From NCBI GenBank assembly GCA_045128835.1, contig JBGVRX010000004.1:1-30910 (forward strand): a stretch of 30,910 bases of DNA, in the 5' to 3' direction. How positions within the stretch are numbered: the stretch's first letter is position 1; every line of letters begins with the position of its first letter. The translations under genes and the position numbers were made by a program. The notes under the pieces are model-generated. The model was not told the DNA's origin. It was given only the letters and a program-made list of their open reading frames with translations, and searched no databases. Of the stretch, positions 7,664 through 15,967 are shown piece after piece. This DNA comes from CALVUJ01 sp045128835 (lineage in GTDB: Bacteria > Bacillota_I > Bacilli_A > RFN20 > DUOF01).

Positions 7664-10600
7664 TATTTTTTATCTCTTTTAATCCATTCAATTTATCAGA
7701 AATCTTCTTAATTTCTCCATCTTTATCATTAAACCAGTCAGTAATCCATAATTTATAGATATCCCATCCTCTAATTTGTAAATAGTAATGTCTATATATA
7801 TCATCACTAACTTGAGCTTCATTAGAGTAGTCTTTAACTCCTGAACATTCTATTCCAAACAACAACATATTCGTTTCCTTATCATAAATTGCTAAATTAA
7901 TGATAAAGCTACCTATTTCTACCCCTCTTCTAATTTCATAAAGAGATGTATCAATATTCTTAATTAAATGGTTGTAAACATCTTCTTCTAACCATAAACC
8001 TTCACTATTTTTAACTTCTTCTTTTTCTTCAGTTAGCAAAGAATTTAATAACTCTTTACTAGCTTCACTATCATAATTATTTAAATTATCAGCATATCTT
8101 AAATATTTTTTAAAATATGAAGGGCCTTTATTACTATCATTAACTGTTAACTCTTCACCCATAAATGATTTAATGATATAAATTTTCTTCTTAGCTCTTG
8201 ATATAGCTACATTCAATCTGTTCTCTCCATATTGTCTTTGAATTTCTCCTAAAGATGATCCAATCTTTCCTTTTTCATTTTTAGCATATGATATAGAGAA
8301 AATAATAATATCTCTTTCATCACCTTGAACACTTTCTAGGTTCTTAACAAAAATACTCTCATCTTCTGTAGTTTCAGGATCCTTTCTTTCTCTTTCGCTT
8401 CTATATAAAGTTGCAAATTCTTTATCCTTTTTACATTCATCTTCAAATAAATCTAAAATCAAATCTCTTTGATTAACATTTAGAGTAATGATACCAATTG
8501 TTTCATCCTTTTTTCTATTAACTAGTAAATTTTTAACAAGTTCAACAACTCTAGTTGCTTCAACCATATTAGTTTGTCCATCCCATTTACCATCAACATT
8601 AATTGTCTCAATTGGCAAAAGTTCACTTCCTTTAATGTTAGTAGCAAATACTAAATCTCCATTATAGAAAGCATAGTTTGAGAAATTAATTAGTTCCTTA
8701 TAATAACATCTATAATGATATTGAAGCATGCTAGATACATATTTATTAGATGTTGTCGCATAATCTAATAAACTATTTTCTGTTAAAGCACTTTCTTGCT
8801 CTACTTCTACCATTATATCTTCTTCTGTTTCATCATATCTTGATTCAAAGAATAGAGTCGGTCTTAATTGTTTTGAGTCACCGCAAATTACAACAGAATT
8901 ACTTCTAGCTATCGCAGGAACCGCTTTTTCTATAAATAATTGACTGGCTTCATCAAAAATAACCTTATCAAAGATACCTTCTCTTAAAGGAATAACTGCC
9001 GAAACAACATCTGGAGTCATAATCCAAATAGGGAAAATAATTTGTAATATTTCAAAATATTTATCAATTATAACCTTAATAGGTGGTTTTCTTTTCTTGT
9101 TTATTTCTCCTAGAAGTTTTTGAACTTGATCATTATATTTTGAACTTGATAGTTTTTCTTTAATATCCGCAGAACAACTTCTTGCTATAAACTCAATAGA
9201 ATCTTCTCTTTTAGAGTCCATATTTTCAAAAGCCTCTTTCATTAATCCATCATATGAAGATGTATAATGAGTAGCAAACACTAAATCTATATCCTTATAT
9301 ACCTTTTTACTAATATAAATAATGTAGTTATTTAATATATCTTCATTACTTAAGTTATATTCAAACTTCAAAACAAATAAATCCTTTTGATCGTTTCCTT
9401 TAAAAGGAACATTACTAAACACTGTAAAATCATGCTTACTTTCATCTAAAAAGTCCTTACAATACTCTTCTAATTCTATGTTTTTATTAAGTATTTTTTT
9501 GAAGAAGTTATTACTTGCACTTACATCGTTAACAAATTCATTTACTTTATTATTCTTTACGTAATTGTTTTTACATTCATTTACTTCTTTATATACTTCA
9601 TTAATCTTTAACAACTTATCTATCTTTAATTTATATTTAGAATAATATTCCTTTTCTAATTCCCTTTGCCATTTAATCGCTGTTTGATATAAATCAGATG
9701 CTTCATATTTGTAAATAAGCGTTTCTAATTCGCCCTCATCTTTTACTAATTTAGAAAGTCTTTCGTATATTTCTTCATTTAATAACTCTTTATCCTTATT
9801 AACCATGACTTCTCTAAAAGTTAAACCATGGTATTCACCATTCACAACACTGTTATACTTTTTAGAATTATTAAAGAATGATTCTATTTTATAATCTTGA
9901 TTAAAATTAAAAGATTTCTTTTTATATCTATCAATATTATCTTTAGCTGTCTCTACAGCTTTAACAATTGAATCATAGAAGTAATTTTTCTCACTTACAT
10001 GGTCATGTAACAATAATGCAAAAGCATTTAATTTACCTAATCTATTATAAATAACATCTGTCGCAGTTCTTTTTTCAGAACAGAACAAAGTATTTCTTCT
10101 ATTAAGCAATAAATTTGCCGCAATATTAGAGATTACTTGGGACTTACCAGTTCCAGGAGGTCCTTGAATGATACAGTTTTTATTTAGAGCCTCTTGTAAT
10201 GTTTTCTTTTGGCTGTAATCAAGAACTGTTATATACTTTAACTCTTTTTCATTTACATCTTCAACCTTATCTTCAAATAAAACAGCATCACTACCTTTAT
10301 CATAAAAAGCATTTAACATTTTATTGATTTCTTCGCTATCTCTTAAATCTTTAACATCATCATAAATTTTCTTGTCAGATATAGGGAAAATACCAATAGT
10401 CATACCATTTATTATCTCAAACTTATTATCTACATAATTATATGTTTCTTTAAACTCAGCCTTTGTTAAATCTTTCATATCCTGAATTGCATAACCAAAA
10501 ACATTATTAACGTATTTAATTCCTATATTTTTAAAGATTTTATCTACGACAGGCATATAGTCATCCTCGACAATTTCAAAATCCAAAGAATCTTTATATG

Positions 10601-11234
10601 TAATCTCATTTTCTACTAAATAAGACATGATGAAAACAGGATTTAATATTTTAGTGCCCACATTATTTATAATGACATTTTCACCACTTATAGTCATATT
10701 AATTTTATGAAGCATAAGTGGAGCTCTTACAACTTTATCTTTATTAAATCTTCCTTGAATATAAGGATATCCAATATATAAATCATCTTTACCAATTTGT
10801 TTAATTATAGATTCATTTTCTTCGCTTACCTTAAACAATTGATGAAACTCTTTTTTCTTTAACCTTTCATGTTTATTATATAGTTCAATATAACAAGAAG
10901 TTCCTTCTTTTTTTAGTCTAGAAAAGTCCTCTTTAGTAAAATATCTATATTTTTCTAAGATATATTCCTCATCTATTTGCTTATTAATGTATAAATCAAA
11001 CATTTCATTTGCTTTAGAAGTAGACATTCCTCCATAAGCCAACTTTAAAGTTCCAAGACCATTTTCTGAACAAAAAAACTTTTTAAGTTCTTCTTCACTT
11101 ACCTTCTTCATATATCTTGCCACATCAATAATATACTTATTATTCTTGCTGTAGTATATCGTTCTTGTTCTCGAATTAGTTGAAATAAGTCTCTTCGCAT
11201 ATGAGTCTAAAATCGTTTTATATGTATCTTGCAT
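7650..11234 (-). CDS. SF1 DNA2/Upf1-like helicase with N-terminal DUF4011-like and C-terminal Vsr/MTES_1575-like domains
   Basis: An 1194-aa ATP-dependent nucleic-acid helicase. The N-terminal about 330 residues include YIGYPYIQGR...RAPLMLHKI (about 153-177), typical of DUF4011-type regions before these helicases. Motif I is GPPGTGKS (358-365); motif II is FDEAS with GDSKQLRPT after it; VQGDERDIIIFSISY and RLNVAISRAKK are the late SF1 motifs. The last about 100 residues resemble the Vsr/MTES_1575 endonuclease fold (GSFIINLAIY, FGIECSG, RGWDIYKLWITDWF), but the expected Asp in 'IDLA' is Asn and in 'ECDG' is Ser, so cleavage may be lost. Such proteins occur as housekeeping-like and as anti-phage genes; the role here is unknown. 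ATG 11234 has GGTGAAG upstream. Confidence 0.85.
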   Translation of the reverse strand: MQDTYKTILDSYAKRLISTNSRTRTIYYSKNNKYIIDVARYMKKVSEEELKKFFCSENGLGTLKLAYGGMSTSKANEMFDLYINKQIDEEYILEKYRYFTKEDFSRLKKEGTSCYIELYNKHERLKKKEFHQLFKVSEENESIIKQIGKDDLYIGYPYIQGRFNKDKVVRAPLMLHKINMTISGENVIINNVGTKILNPVFIMSYLVENEITYKDSLDFEIVEDDYMPVVDKIFKNIGIKYVNNVFGYAIQDMKDLTKAEFKETYNYVDNKFEIINGMTIGIFPISDKKIYDDVKDLRDSEEINKMLNAFYDKGSDAVLFEDKVEDVNEKELKYITVLDYSQKKTLQEALNKNCIIQGPPGTGKSQVISNIAANLLLNRRNTLFCSEKRTATDVIYNRLGKLNAFALLLHDHVSEKNYFYDSIVKAVETAKDNIDRYKKKSFNFNQDYKIESFFNNSKKYNSVVNGEYHGLTFREVMVNKDKELLNEEIYERLSKLVKDEGELETLIYKYEASDLYQTAIKWQRELEKEYYSKYKLKIDKLLKINEVYKEVNECKNNYVKNNKVNEFVNDVSASNNFFKKILNKNIELEEYCKDFLDESKHDFTVFSNVPFKGNDQKDLFVLKFEYNLSNEDILNNYIIYISKKVYKDIDLVFATHYTSSYDGLMKEAFENMDSKREDSIEFIARSCSADIKEKLSSSKYNDQVQKLLGEINKKRKPPIKVIIDKYFEILQIIFPIWIMTPDVVSAVIPLREGIFDKVIFDEASQLFIEKAVPAIARSNSVVICGDSKQLRPTLFFESRYDETEEDIMVEVEQESALTENSLLDYATTSNKYVSSMLQYHYRCYYKELINFSNYAFYNGDLVFATNIKGSELLPIETINVDGKWDGQTNMVEATRVVELVKNLLVNRKKDETIGIITLNVNQRDLILDLFEDECKKDKEFATLYRSERERKDPETTEDESIFVKNLESVQGDERDIIIFSISYAKNEKGKIGSSLGEIQRQYGENRLNVAISRAKKKIYIIKSFMGEELTVNDSNKGPSYFKKYLRYADNLNNYDSEASKELLNSLLTEEKEEVKNSEGLWLEEDVYNHLIKNIDTSLYEIRRGVEIGSFIINLAIYDKETNMLLFGIECSGVKDYSNEAQVSDDIYRHYYLQIRGWDIYKLWITDWFNDKDGEIKKISDKLNGLKEIKNIDFN

Positions 11235-11300
11235 TAAACTTCACCCATAAAATTATAACAAAAAAAACAATCCCATGCTATAATATCAAAGGTGATTTAA
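11235..11300. promoter_or_regulatory. Divergent promoter region, helicase gene / one-TM protein gene
   Basis: TATAAT on the plus strand (11279-11284) lies before the rightward gene and TATAAT on the minus strand (11252-11257) before the helicase. Both -35 regions are weak. Ribosome-binding sites are AAAGGTG on the plus strand and GGTGAAG on the minus strand. Confidence 0.45.
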
Positions 11301-11966
11301 ATGGAAAGTGCTGTAATTGTGTTAATTGTCTTATTTGTTATTTGTGTAGCTATTTTTTTGTTTCTAAAAAAGACATCTTCAGATGGGCTAGATGTTGTTA
11401 TGCCTGATACTAAACCCATTGGTTATACTAAGAAAACTCCAACATATAAAGAAGAATATACAATCGATAATCCTAATCCAGTATTTGAAGTAGAACTAAA
11501 AGATTTCAAACACGCTCAACTTGGAATTAATAGATCGACTCGTGATGAAAGTGTTTACTTCAAAGTTACAAAAAAGAAAAGAATTGATGTTTTCACATTC
11601 AATAAACAATACTTAGGTCAAATTTTAGTTAAAGATTATAAAGACTTCGCTCTTATAAGTCAAAAACCTGAATATTTTGAAGGAGAGATAGCATCTTTCA
11701 TAAGAGAAAGTTATTCAATAAAAAAAGTTATCATCCGCATTCAAGTAAAAGTTGAATCTAGTAAAACAGTATATAATCTAGATAAATCTTACTTAAATAC
11801 ATTAATAACTCTTCCTTCATTATTTACAATAAATCAAGTCGTAGAAACAAATTACGGTCCATCTACTATTTTAAAAGTTTTTGAAGATCATTTATTAGTA
11901 GAAGTACCATCACTAGGTAACCGTGAAATATACGATATAGATGCTATTCTAAATAATAAAAATTAA
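11301..11966 (+). CDS. Unrecognised protein with one N-terminal membrane anchor
   Basis: A 221-aa protein. Residues 3-23 form a strongly hydrophobic anchor followed by KK, so the remaining about 195 residues probably face the cytoplasm by the positive-inside rule, though this is inferred. The body is beta-rich and charged, ending in YGPSTILKVFEDHLLVEVPSLGNREIYDIDAI, which resembles a small beta-barrel. No catalytic motif is visible. ATG 11301 has AAAGGTG 6 bases upstream. It is divergent from the helicase and convergent with the XRE regulator, the two stops sharing the bases TTAA. Confidence 0.7.
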   Translation: MESAVIVLIVLFVICVAIFLFLKKTSSDGLDVVMPDTKPIGYTKKTPTYKEEYTIDNPNPVFEVELKDFKHAQLGINRSTRDESVYFKVTKKKRIDVFTFNKQYLGQILVKDYKDFALISQKPEYFEGEIASFIRESYSIKKVIIRIQVKVESSKTVYNLDKSYLNTLITLPSLFTINQVVETNYGPSTILKVFEDHLLVEVPSLGNREIYDIDAILNNKN

Positions 11967-12322
11967 TTATTTTTATACGTATCAATAAATTTTTCTAATA
12001 ATTTAACATTAGTTCGTGGATCATCCAAAATAAAAGATGATAATTTTTTAGACCTTCTAATTATTTTTAATAATGTTTCATCTTTTAAATATTCATCATT
12101 AAAATCTTCCATTATATAATCCATACCTAATAAATAATCAACTGGAACCTTAAAATAATTAGCAATCTTTCTAATCATCGTATTGCTAGGTAGTCTTTTA
12201 CCACTTTCATAATAAGAAACAGTTGCTTTTGTTATACCAAAAATCAAACTGAATTCTGTTTGAGTAATACCAGCATTAATTCTTAATTCCTTAAAACGTT
12301 TTGCAAAGATTTCATTGTTCAT
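11963..12322 (-). CDS. XRE-family transcriptional regulator (Cro/CI-type HTH)
   Basis: A 119-aa DNA-binding protein. Residues 7-66 are a complete HTH_3 domain: FAKRFKELRINAGITQTEF, SLIFGITKATVSYYESGKR as turn and recognition helix, and IANYFKVPVDYLLG as closing helices. The remaining about 50 residues are helical and may mediate dimerisation. A 17-bp palindrome overlaps its ribosome-binding site, so negative autoregulation is likely. It lies downstream of plsC on the same strand with about 77 bases between. Targets outside its own gene are unknown; the stand-alone setting does not show a prophage or toxin-antitoxin partner. Confidence 0.9.
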   Translation of the reverse strand: MNNEIFAKRFKELRINAGITQTEFSLIFGITKATVSYYESGKRLPSNTMIRKIANYFKVPVDYLLGMDYIMEDFNDEYLKDETLLKIIRRSKKLSSFILDDPRTNVKLLEKFIDTYKNN

Positions 12323-12327
12323 TTACT

Positions 12328-12348
12328 ATGCACCTCATGTGCATTATA
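12328..12348 (-). promoter_or_regulatory. Palindromic operator and -10 box of the XRE gene
   Basis: ATGCAC-CTCAT-GTGCAT (12328-12344) is a perfect 6+6 inverted repeat. On the minus strand the promoter -10 (TATAAT, 12343-12348) abuts it, and its right half contains the GAGGTG ribosome-binding site, so a bound dimer would block both transcription start and translation. A second inverted repeat, GTTAAC-TTAGC-GTTAAC (12376-12392), lies just upstream of the -35 position. Confidence 0.65.
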
Positions 12349-12399
12349 AACAAATAAAACCTCAATTATTCATTTGTTAACTTAGCGTTAACTCTTGCG

Positions 12400-13119
12400 T
12401 TATTGTTGACGAAATTCATTAATTTTTTCTACTGTTTTAGTATAAATTTCGTGAGCTAATTCATTAGTGTTTTTAACCCCATAGTTATCAAAATCTAATA
12501 CATCTATAACTTCAACATTGATAGTTATATCTTTTTTATGTTTCTTAGAAAACACTTTATAACTGCCATCTATTGCAAGTACAGCAATTTTTGATTTAGT
12601 TTCAAAAGCAGGTTTTAAAGCACCAGACTTATATTCGCTAGGAGTATAGTTTTCATCTTTTGTTCTAGTTCCTTCCGGAAATATAGCAACACTTACGTTA
12701 TTATTTAAGAACTCTTTACTTGCCTTTAACATTTTTACAGCATCTCTTATGTTATCTCTATCAATAAAAATAATATCAACCATATCACATGCTCTACCAA
12801 TAATAGGATACTTTAAAGCCTCTATTTTACTAACCGCACTCATTGGTTTTTCAAATAAATGAATTAAAGTTAATGCATCTGCCATTGATTGATGGTTACA
12901 AACGATAAAATAAGTTCCATTAGGATCTATTTTCTCTAATCCTTTAGCGTTAACCTTAACATTAAATGATTTAAAAAGAATATTTACTAATTTTCTTAAA
13001 AAAGCATAACGCTCTTCCCTAGAATATTTATCTTTATTCTTTTGATATTTTCTTATTTTTGGATAAGAAAGTAAAATTTTATATAATCCTTTAAAAAAAG
13101 CTTTAACAAATTTAAACAT
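12400..13119 (-). CDS. plsC: 1-acyl-sn-glycerol-3-phosphate acyltransferase-like protein (PlsC family)
   Basis: A membrane-associated acyltransferase that would add the second acyl chain to lysophosphatidate to form phosphatidate. The HX4D catalytic motif is CNHQSMADALTL and the glycerophosphate-binding motif is FPEGTRTKD. The chain of 239 aa from ATG 13119 has a hydrophobic amphipathic start and matches the usual family length. I prefer ATG 13119, with GGTG 6 bases upstream; the frame is open to a TTG at 13170 directly after the OB-fold gene, but no ribosome-binding site precedes it. Family members also include other lipid acyltransferases, so the exact substrate is inferred. Confidence 0.9.
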   Translation of the reverse strand: MFKFVKAFFKGLYKILLSYPKIRKYQKNKDKYSREERYAFLRKLVNILFKSFNVKVNAKGLEKIDPNGTYFIVCNHQSMADALTLIHLFEKPMSAVSKIEALKYPIIGRACDMVDIIFIDRDNIRDAVKMLKASKEFLNNNVSVAIFPEGTRTKDENYTPSEYKSGALKPAFETKSKIAVLAIDGSYKVFSKKHKKDITINVEVIDVLDFDNYGVKNTNELAHEIYTKTVEKINEFRQQ

Positions 13120-13170
13120 TAACATCACCGTTAATAATTTTAACAAAAGTTTTTTCCTTTTCAAAGACAA

Positions 13171-13443
13171 TTACAACTTATTTAATAATATAACTTGCTC
13201 CGCTAAAATGTGGCAACTTCCCTTATCATCTACTAACCTTCCTTTAACAGCTACAATATCTCCATCTTTACAATTAAGTCCTATTCTTTTACTAAGAGCA
13301 ATCCATAAATTACATCTAAACAAATCCTTTTCAAATATTCCATCTACGTTCTTATAATTTCTTACAACCTCTATTATAAGTTCATTATTATTTAAAGTAT
13401 CTATTTCCTTTATCCTTCCAACTAAAAACAATTGATTAATCAT
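13171..13443 (-). CDS. Small single-stranded-DNA-binding-like OB-fold protein
   Basis: A 90-aa protein matching the core of bacterial SSB/PriB OB folds: INQLFLVGRIKEI at the start, a central basic strand region (EVVRNYKNVDGIFEKDLFRCNLW), GDIVAVKGRLVDD and HILAEQVILL at the end. It lacks the long acidic tail with DDIPF of the main SSB, so it is not the essential genome SSB. It could be a primosomal or competence-type accessory. It lies directly upstream of plsC with ATG 13443 and GAGGTGGC upstream. Confidence 0.75.
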   Translation of the reverse strand: MINQLFLVGRIKEIDTLNNNELIIEVVRNYKNVDGIFEKDLFRCNLWIALSKRIGLNCKDGDIVAVKGRLVDDKGSCHILAEQVILLNKL

Positions 13444-13560
13444 AATGCCACCTCTTTTCTACATTTTATTACTTACTACGACAATAAAATCCCAGTTTTG
13501 TCTTAAGTTATTTTTTGTTTTATCTCCTAAAATATGGGAACAATACTCTTGGTGACACAT

Positions 13561-14589
13561 ATGAAAGAAACTAAGATATCATCTATAAATCTTTTAATAA
13601 TCTTCTTTTTGTCTTACAGTTTCTATATTACTCAAATTCTTACCCAACAACTATTTCATGAATTTAGCAAACAATGTGTTTTTATAATATGTGTTTTTCA
13701 ATTATTATTTCCTGTAACAACATATTTAGTTTGCAAAATCATAAACTCAAATAAAATAAAAGAAAATAGCAAAAAAAGTTTTGCCTTCCATATTATTACC
13801 GCCATTTATCTATTAGTAACAGCTTTAATAAGCATCCTTAATGTAACAAATATTATCGTTCTATACTACTACCAAGAAACAAGTTACATTATTCTTTTAA
13901 TCGCTATAACAATCCCCTTAATATATACACTAATAAAAGGAGACCACCATTTTTTCTCCCTTGCTATGATTCTTTTAATAATCTATTCGGCATTCAAGTA
14001 CTCTTATTTAACAAACATGTCTTCTATAGATTTTTACGTTTTCTATAATATTTTAAAGATAGAAAAAAGTAATATTTTACTAATAGTTATTTATAGTGCA
14101 CCTATACTATTAGAACCTCTACTTCTTTTAAATAATAGAAAAATCATTTCAAATAAAATAAATATAAAAGCAACGCTAACTTTTTCTATCTTAATTTCTT
14201 TAATAGGAGTTCTAACAATACTAAGACAAACATGGGAATATGGAGAATTACTAAATCAAATAAGATTCCCTTATTTAGAAAGTATTAAAAACATCATCGC
14301 AGGTAAATTCTTTGAAAATATTGATTTTTATTATTTATTATCATTATCTGTATCAATTTATATAAGACTCGGTTATTCATTTATAACGATTAAAAACTCT
14401 TTAAATCTTAATAAAATAATAACAATATCCCTTATTTTTTTACTACTAATACTTGTATTTATTGTACAAAGAAGTATGGATTTATATCTCTTTTCAATAG
14501 ACAAAATACTAATAATAAGCTCTACTTGCCTCTTACTATGCTTTATATTACTCCCTTTATCTATAAGGAGGAAACATAAACATGCCTAA
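13561..14589 (+). CDS. gerAB: Spore germinant receptor B subunit (GerAB family, APC-superfamily membrane protein)
   Basis: A 342-aa polytopic protein with about ten hydrophobic segments, starting MKETKISSINLLIIFFLSYSF, the usual KI-S-hydrophobic start of GerAB proteins. In the family this subunit sits in the spore inner membrane and binds nutrient germinants. The ATG at 13561 is preferred (GGTG 6 bases upstream and family start); an upstream ATG at 13534 has no ribosome-binding site. First gene of a three-gene operon, overlapping the A-subunit gene by 8 bases. The B-first order differs from the common A-B-C or A-C-B arrangements. Gene symbol is at family level. Confidence 0.88.
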   Translation: MKETKISSINLLIIFFLSYSFYITQILTQQLFHEFSKQCVFIICVFQLLFPVTTYLVCKIINSNKIKENSKKSFAFHIITAIYLLVTALISILNVTNIIVLYYYQETSYIILLIAITIPLIYTLIKGDHHFFSLAMILLIIYSAFKYSYLTNMSSIDFYVFYNILKIEKSNILLIVIYSAPILLEPLLLLNNRKIISNKINIKATLTFSILISLIGVLTILRQTWEYGELLNQIRFPYLESIKNIIAGKFFENIDFYYLLSLSVSIYIRLGYSFITIKNSLNLNKIITISLIFLLLILVFIVQRSMDLYLFSIDKILIISSTCLLLCFILLPLSIRRKHKHA

Positions 14590-15967
14590 TATTTTTAATA
14601 ATCCTGAAACAAAATTCAAAAAGTTATATAAAAATAATCAATACATTACCTTCTTTAAAATATTTGCAAATGTCCCCTTATTATTGTTTTATCATCAATC
14701 CATGATAAATATAGATTTACTTCAAAAAAGTATCATACCTACTTTAATAGAAAAAACAAATATTTCTATAAACTTAGAAACATTAAATATCACAGGAATT
14801 ACTGTAATACAAGAAAATGAAATAGATTTAAAAATATTCTCTGGGAATGTAATAATTTACAACTATGAAAACAAACAAATATACTCTATTTCTCTAGAGG
14901 ATATTCCTACTCGACAAACAAGTGATCCTATAACAGATATCTCTATAACAGGGCCCAGAGATGCATTAGTAGAAAGTAATGACAAAAATGTAGCCTTAAT
15001 CCAAAAAAGAATAAAAAGCAAAGACTTAACAATAGAAAAATATACTTTAGGAAAACAAACAAATACAAATATTACTTGTTTGTATATAGATAAGATATCT
15101 AATAGTAAAATAATTAATGATATAAAAGAAAAACTTAAAAACGCCAAAATAGATAGTTTGACTAATATTGGTCAACTTCAATCATTGTTAGCGGACAATA
15201 AAAGTCTAATTCCTTTACTAAACTATACCTCTCGCCCTGATTTTATTGCTCAATCCTTATTAAAAGGAAGAATAGTTATATTAATTGATGGTATCCCTCT
15301 TGCCCTAATAGCACCAGCGACATTCTTCTATTTTTTAGATTATCATGACTCATTAAGTGAAAATTACTTTTCTGTTTTATTTGATAGACTCTTATTTTCT
15401 ATAGCCTTATTTTGTGCAGTATTCATTTCACCTTTTATTATGGGAGTAATTAGTTTTTATCCTGAATTTTTACCATTATCATTAATATCTTCTACAATTA
15501 ATGCTAGAAAAGGCATAGACATTTCTTTTATGTCTGAAGTAATTATCGCAGAAATTCTGTTTCAAATATTTAGAATCGCAGGAACTAGGCTTTCTCAAGC
15601 AATGAGCGCTAGTTTATTAGTCGTAGGAAGTTTGCTTTTAGGTCGCGCTGTCATAGAAGCAGGAATTCTAAGCCAAGAAGCGCTTTTTGTCGCTGCAATA
15701 AGTGTAATTTCAAGTTATGTAATCTCAAACAACAGCAGTTTCAATACAAGCATTAATTTATTACGTTGGTTCTTATTTTTGTCTACTGCTCTATACGGAT
15801 TTATTGGAATGAGTATAGGTTTTCTTTTAGTTTTAATTTATCTAGTTTCGAAAAGTTCTATCTCTACTCCTTATTTGTATCCTCTTGCACCACTAGATGC
15901 AAAAGCATTACTAAATTCATTATTACCTACTAACTTTTTAAAAAAGAGAAAGGAGAAAAACAAATGA
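14582..15967 (+). CDS. gerAA: Spore germinant receptor A subunit (GerAA family)
   Basis: A 461-aa protein with the GerAA layout: a soluble N-terminal part (1 to about 220), then several membrane segments (about 230-430) and a basic tail. Family-like motifs include GPRDALVES (about 124-132), RPDFIAQSLLKGRIVILIDGIPLALIAPATFF, and PLSLISSTINARKG between membrane helices. With B and C it forms the nutrient receptor of the spore inner membrane. AAGGAGG about 10 bases before ATG 14582 fixes the start, which overlaps the B gene by 8 bases; its stop overlaps the C gene in ATGA. Slightly shorter than typical GerAA of about 480-500 aa. Confidence 0.95.
   Translation: MPNIFNNPETKFKKLYKNNQYITFFKIFANVPLLLFYHQSMINIDLLQKSIIPTLIEKTNISINLETLNITGITVIQENEIDLKIFSGNVIIYNYENKQIYSISLEDIPTRQTSDPITDISITGPRDALVESNDKNVALIQKRIKSKDLTIEKYTLGKQTNTNITCLYIDKISNSKIINDIKEKLKNAKIDSLTNIGQLQSLLADNKSLIPLLNYTSRPDFIAQSLLKGRIVILIDGIPLALIAPATFFYFLDYHDSLSENYFSVLFDRLLFSIALFCAVFISPFIMGVISFYPEFLPLSLISSTINARKGIDISFMSEVIIAEILFQIFRIAGTRLSQAMSASLLVVGSLLLGRAVIEAGILSQEALFVAAISVISSYVISNNSSFNTSINLLRWFLFLSTALYGFIGMSIGFLLVLIYLVSKSSISTPYLYPLAPLDAKALLNSLLPTNFLKKRKEKNK

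Noticed and set aside
13444..13560. SigG-type promoter before the germinant receptor operon
   Set aside because: A CAATACT-like box lies too close to the ribosome-binding site and no matching -35 was found.
14863..15147. 94-codon minus-strand frame inside the GerA gene
   Set aside because: Overlaps a conserved GerAA region; hydrophobic low-complexity product and no ribosome-binding site.
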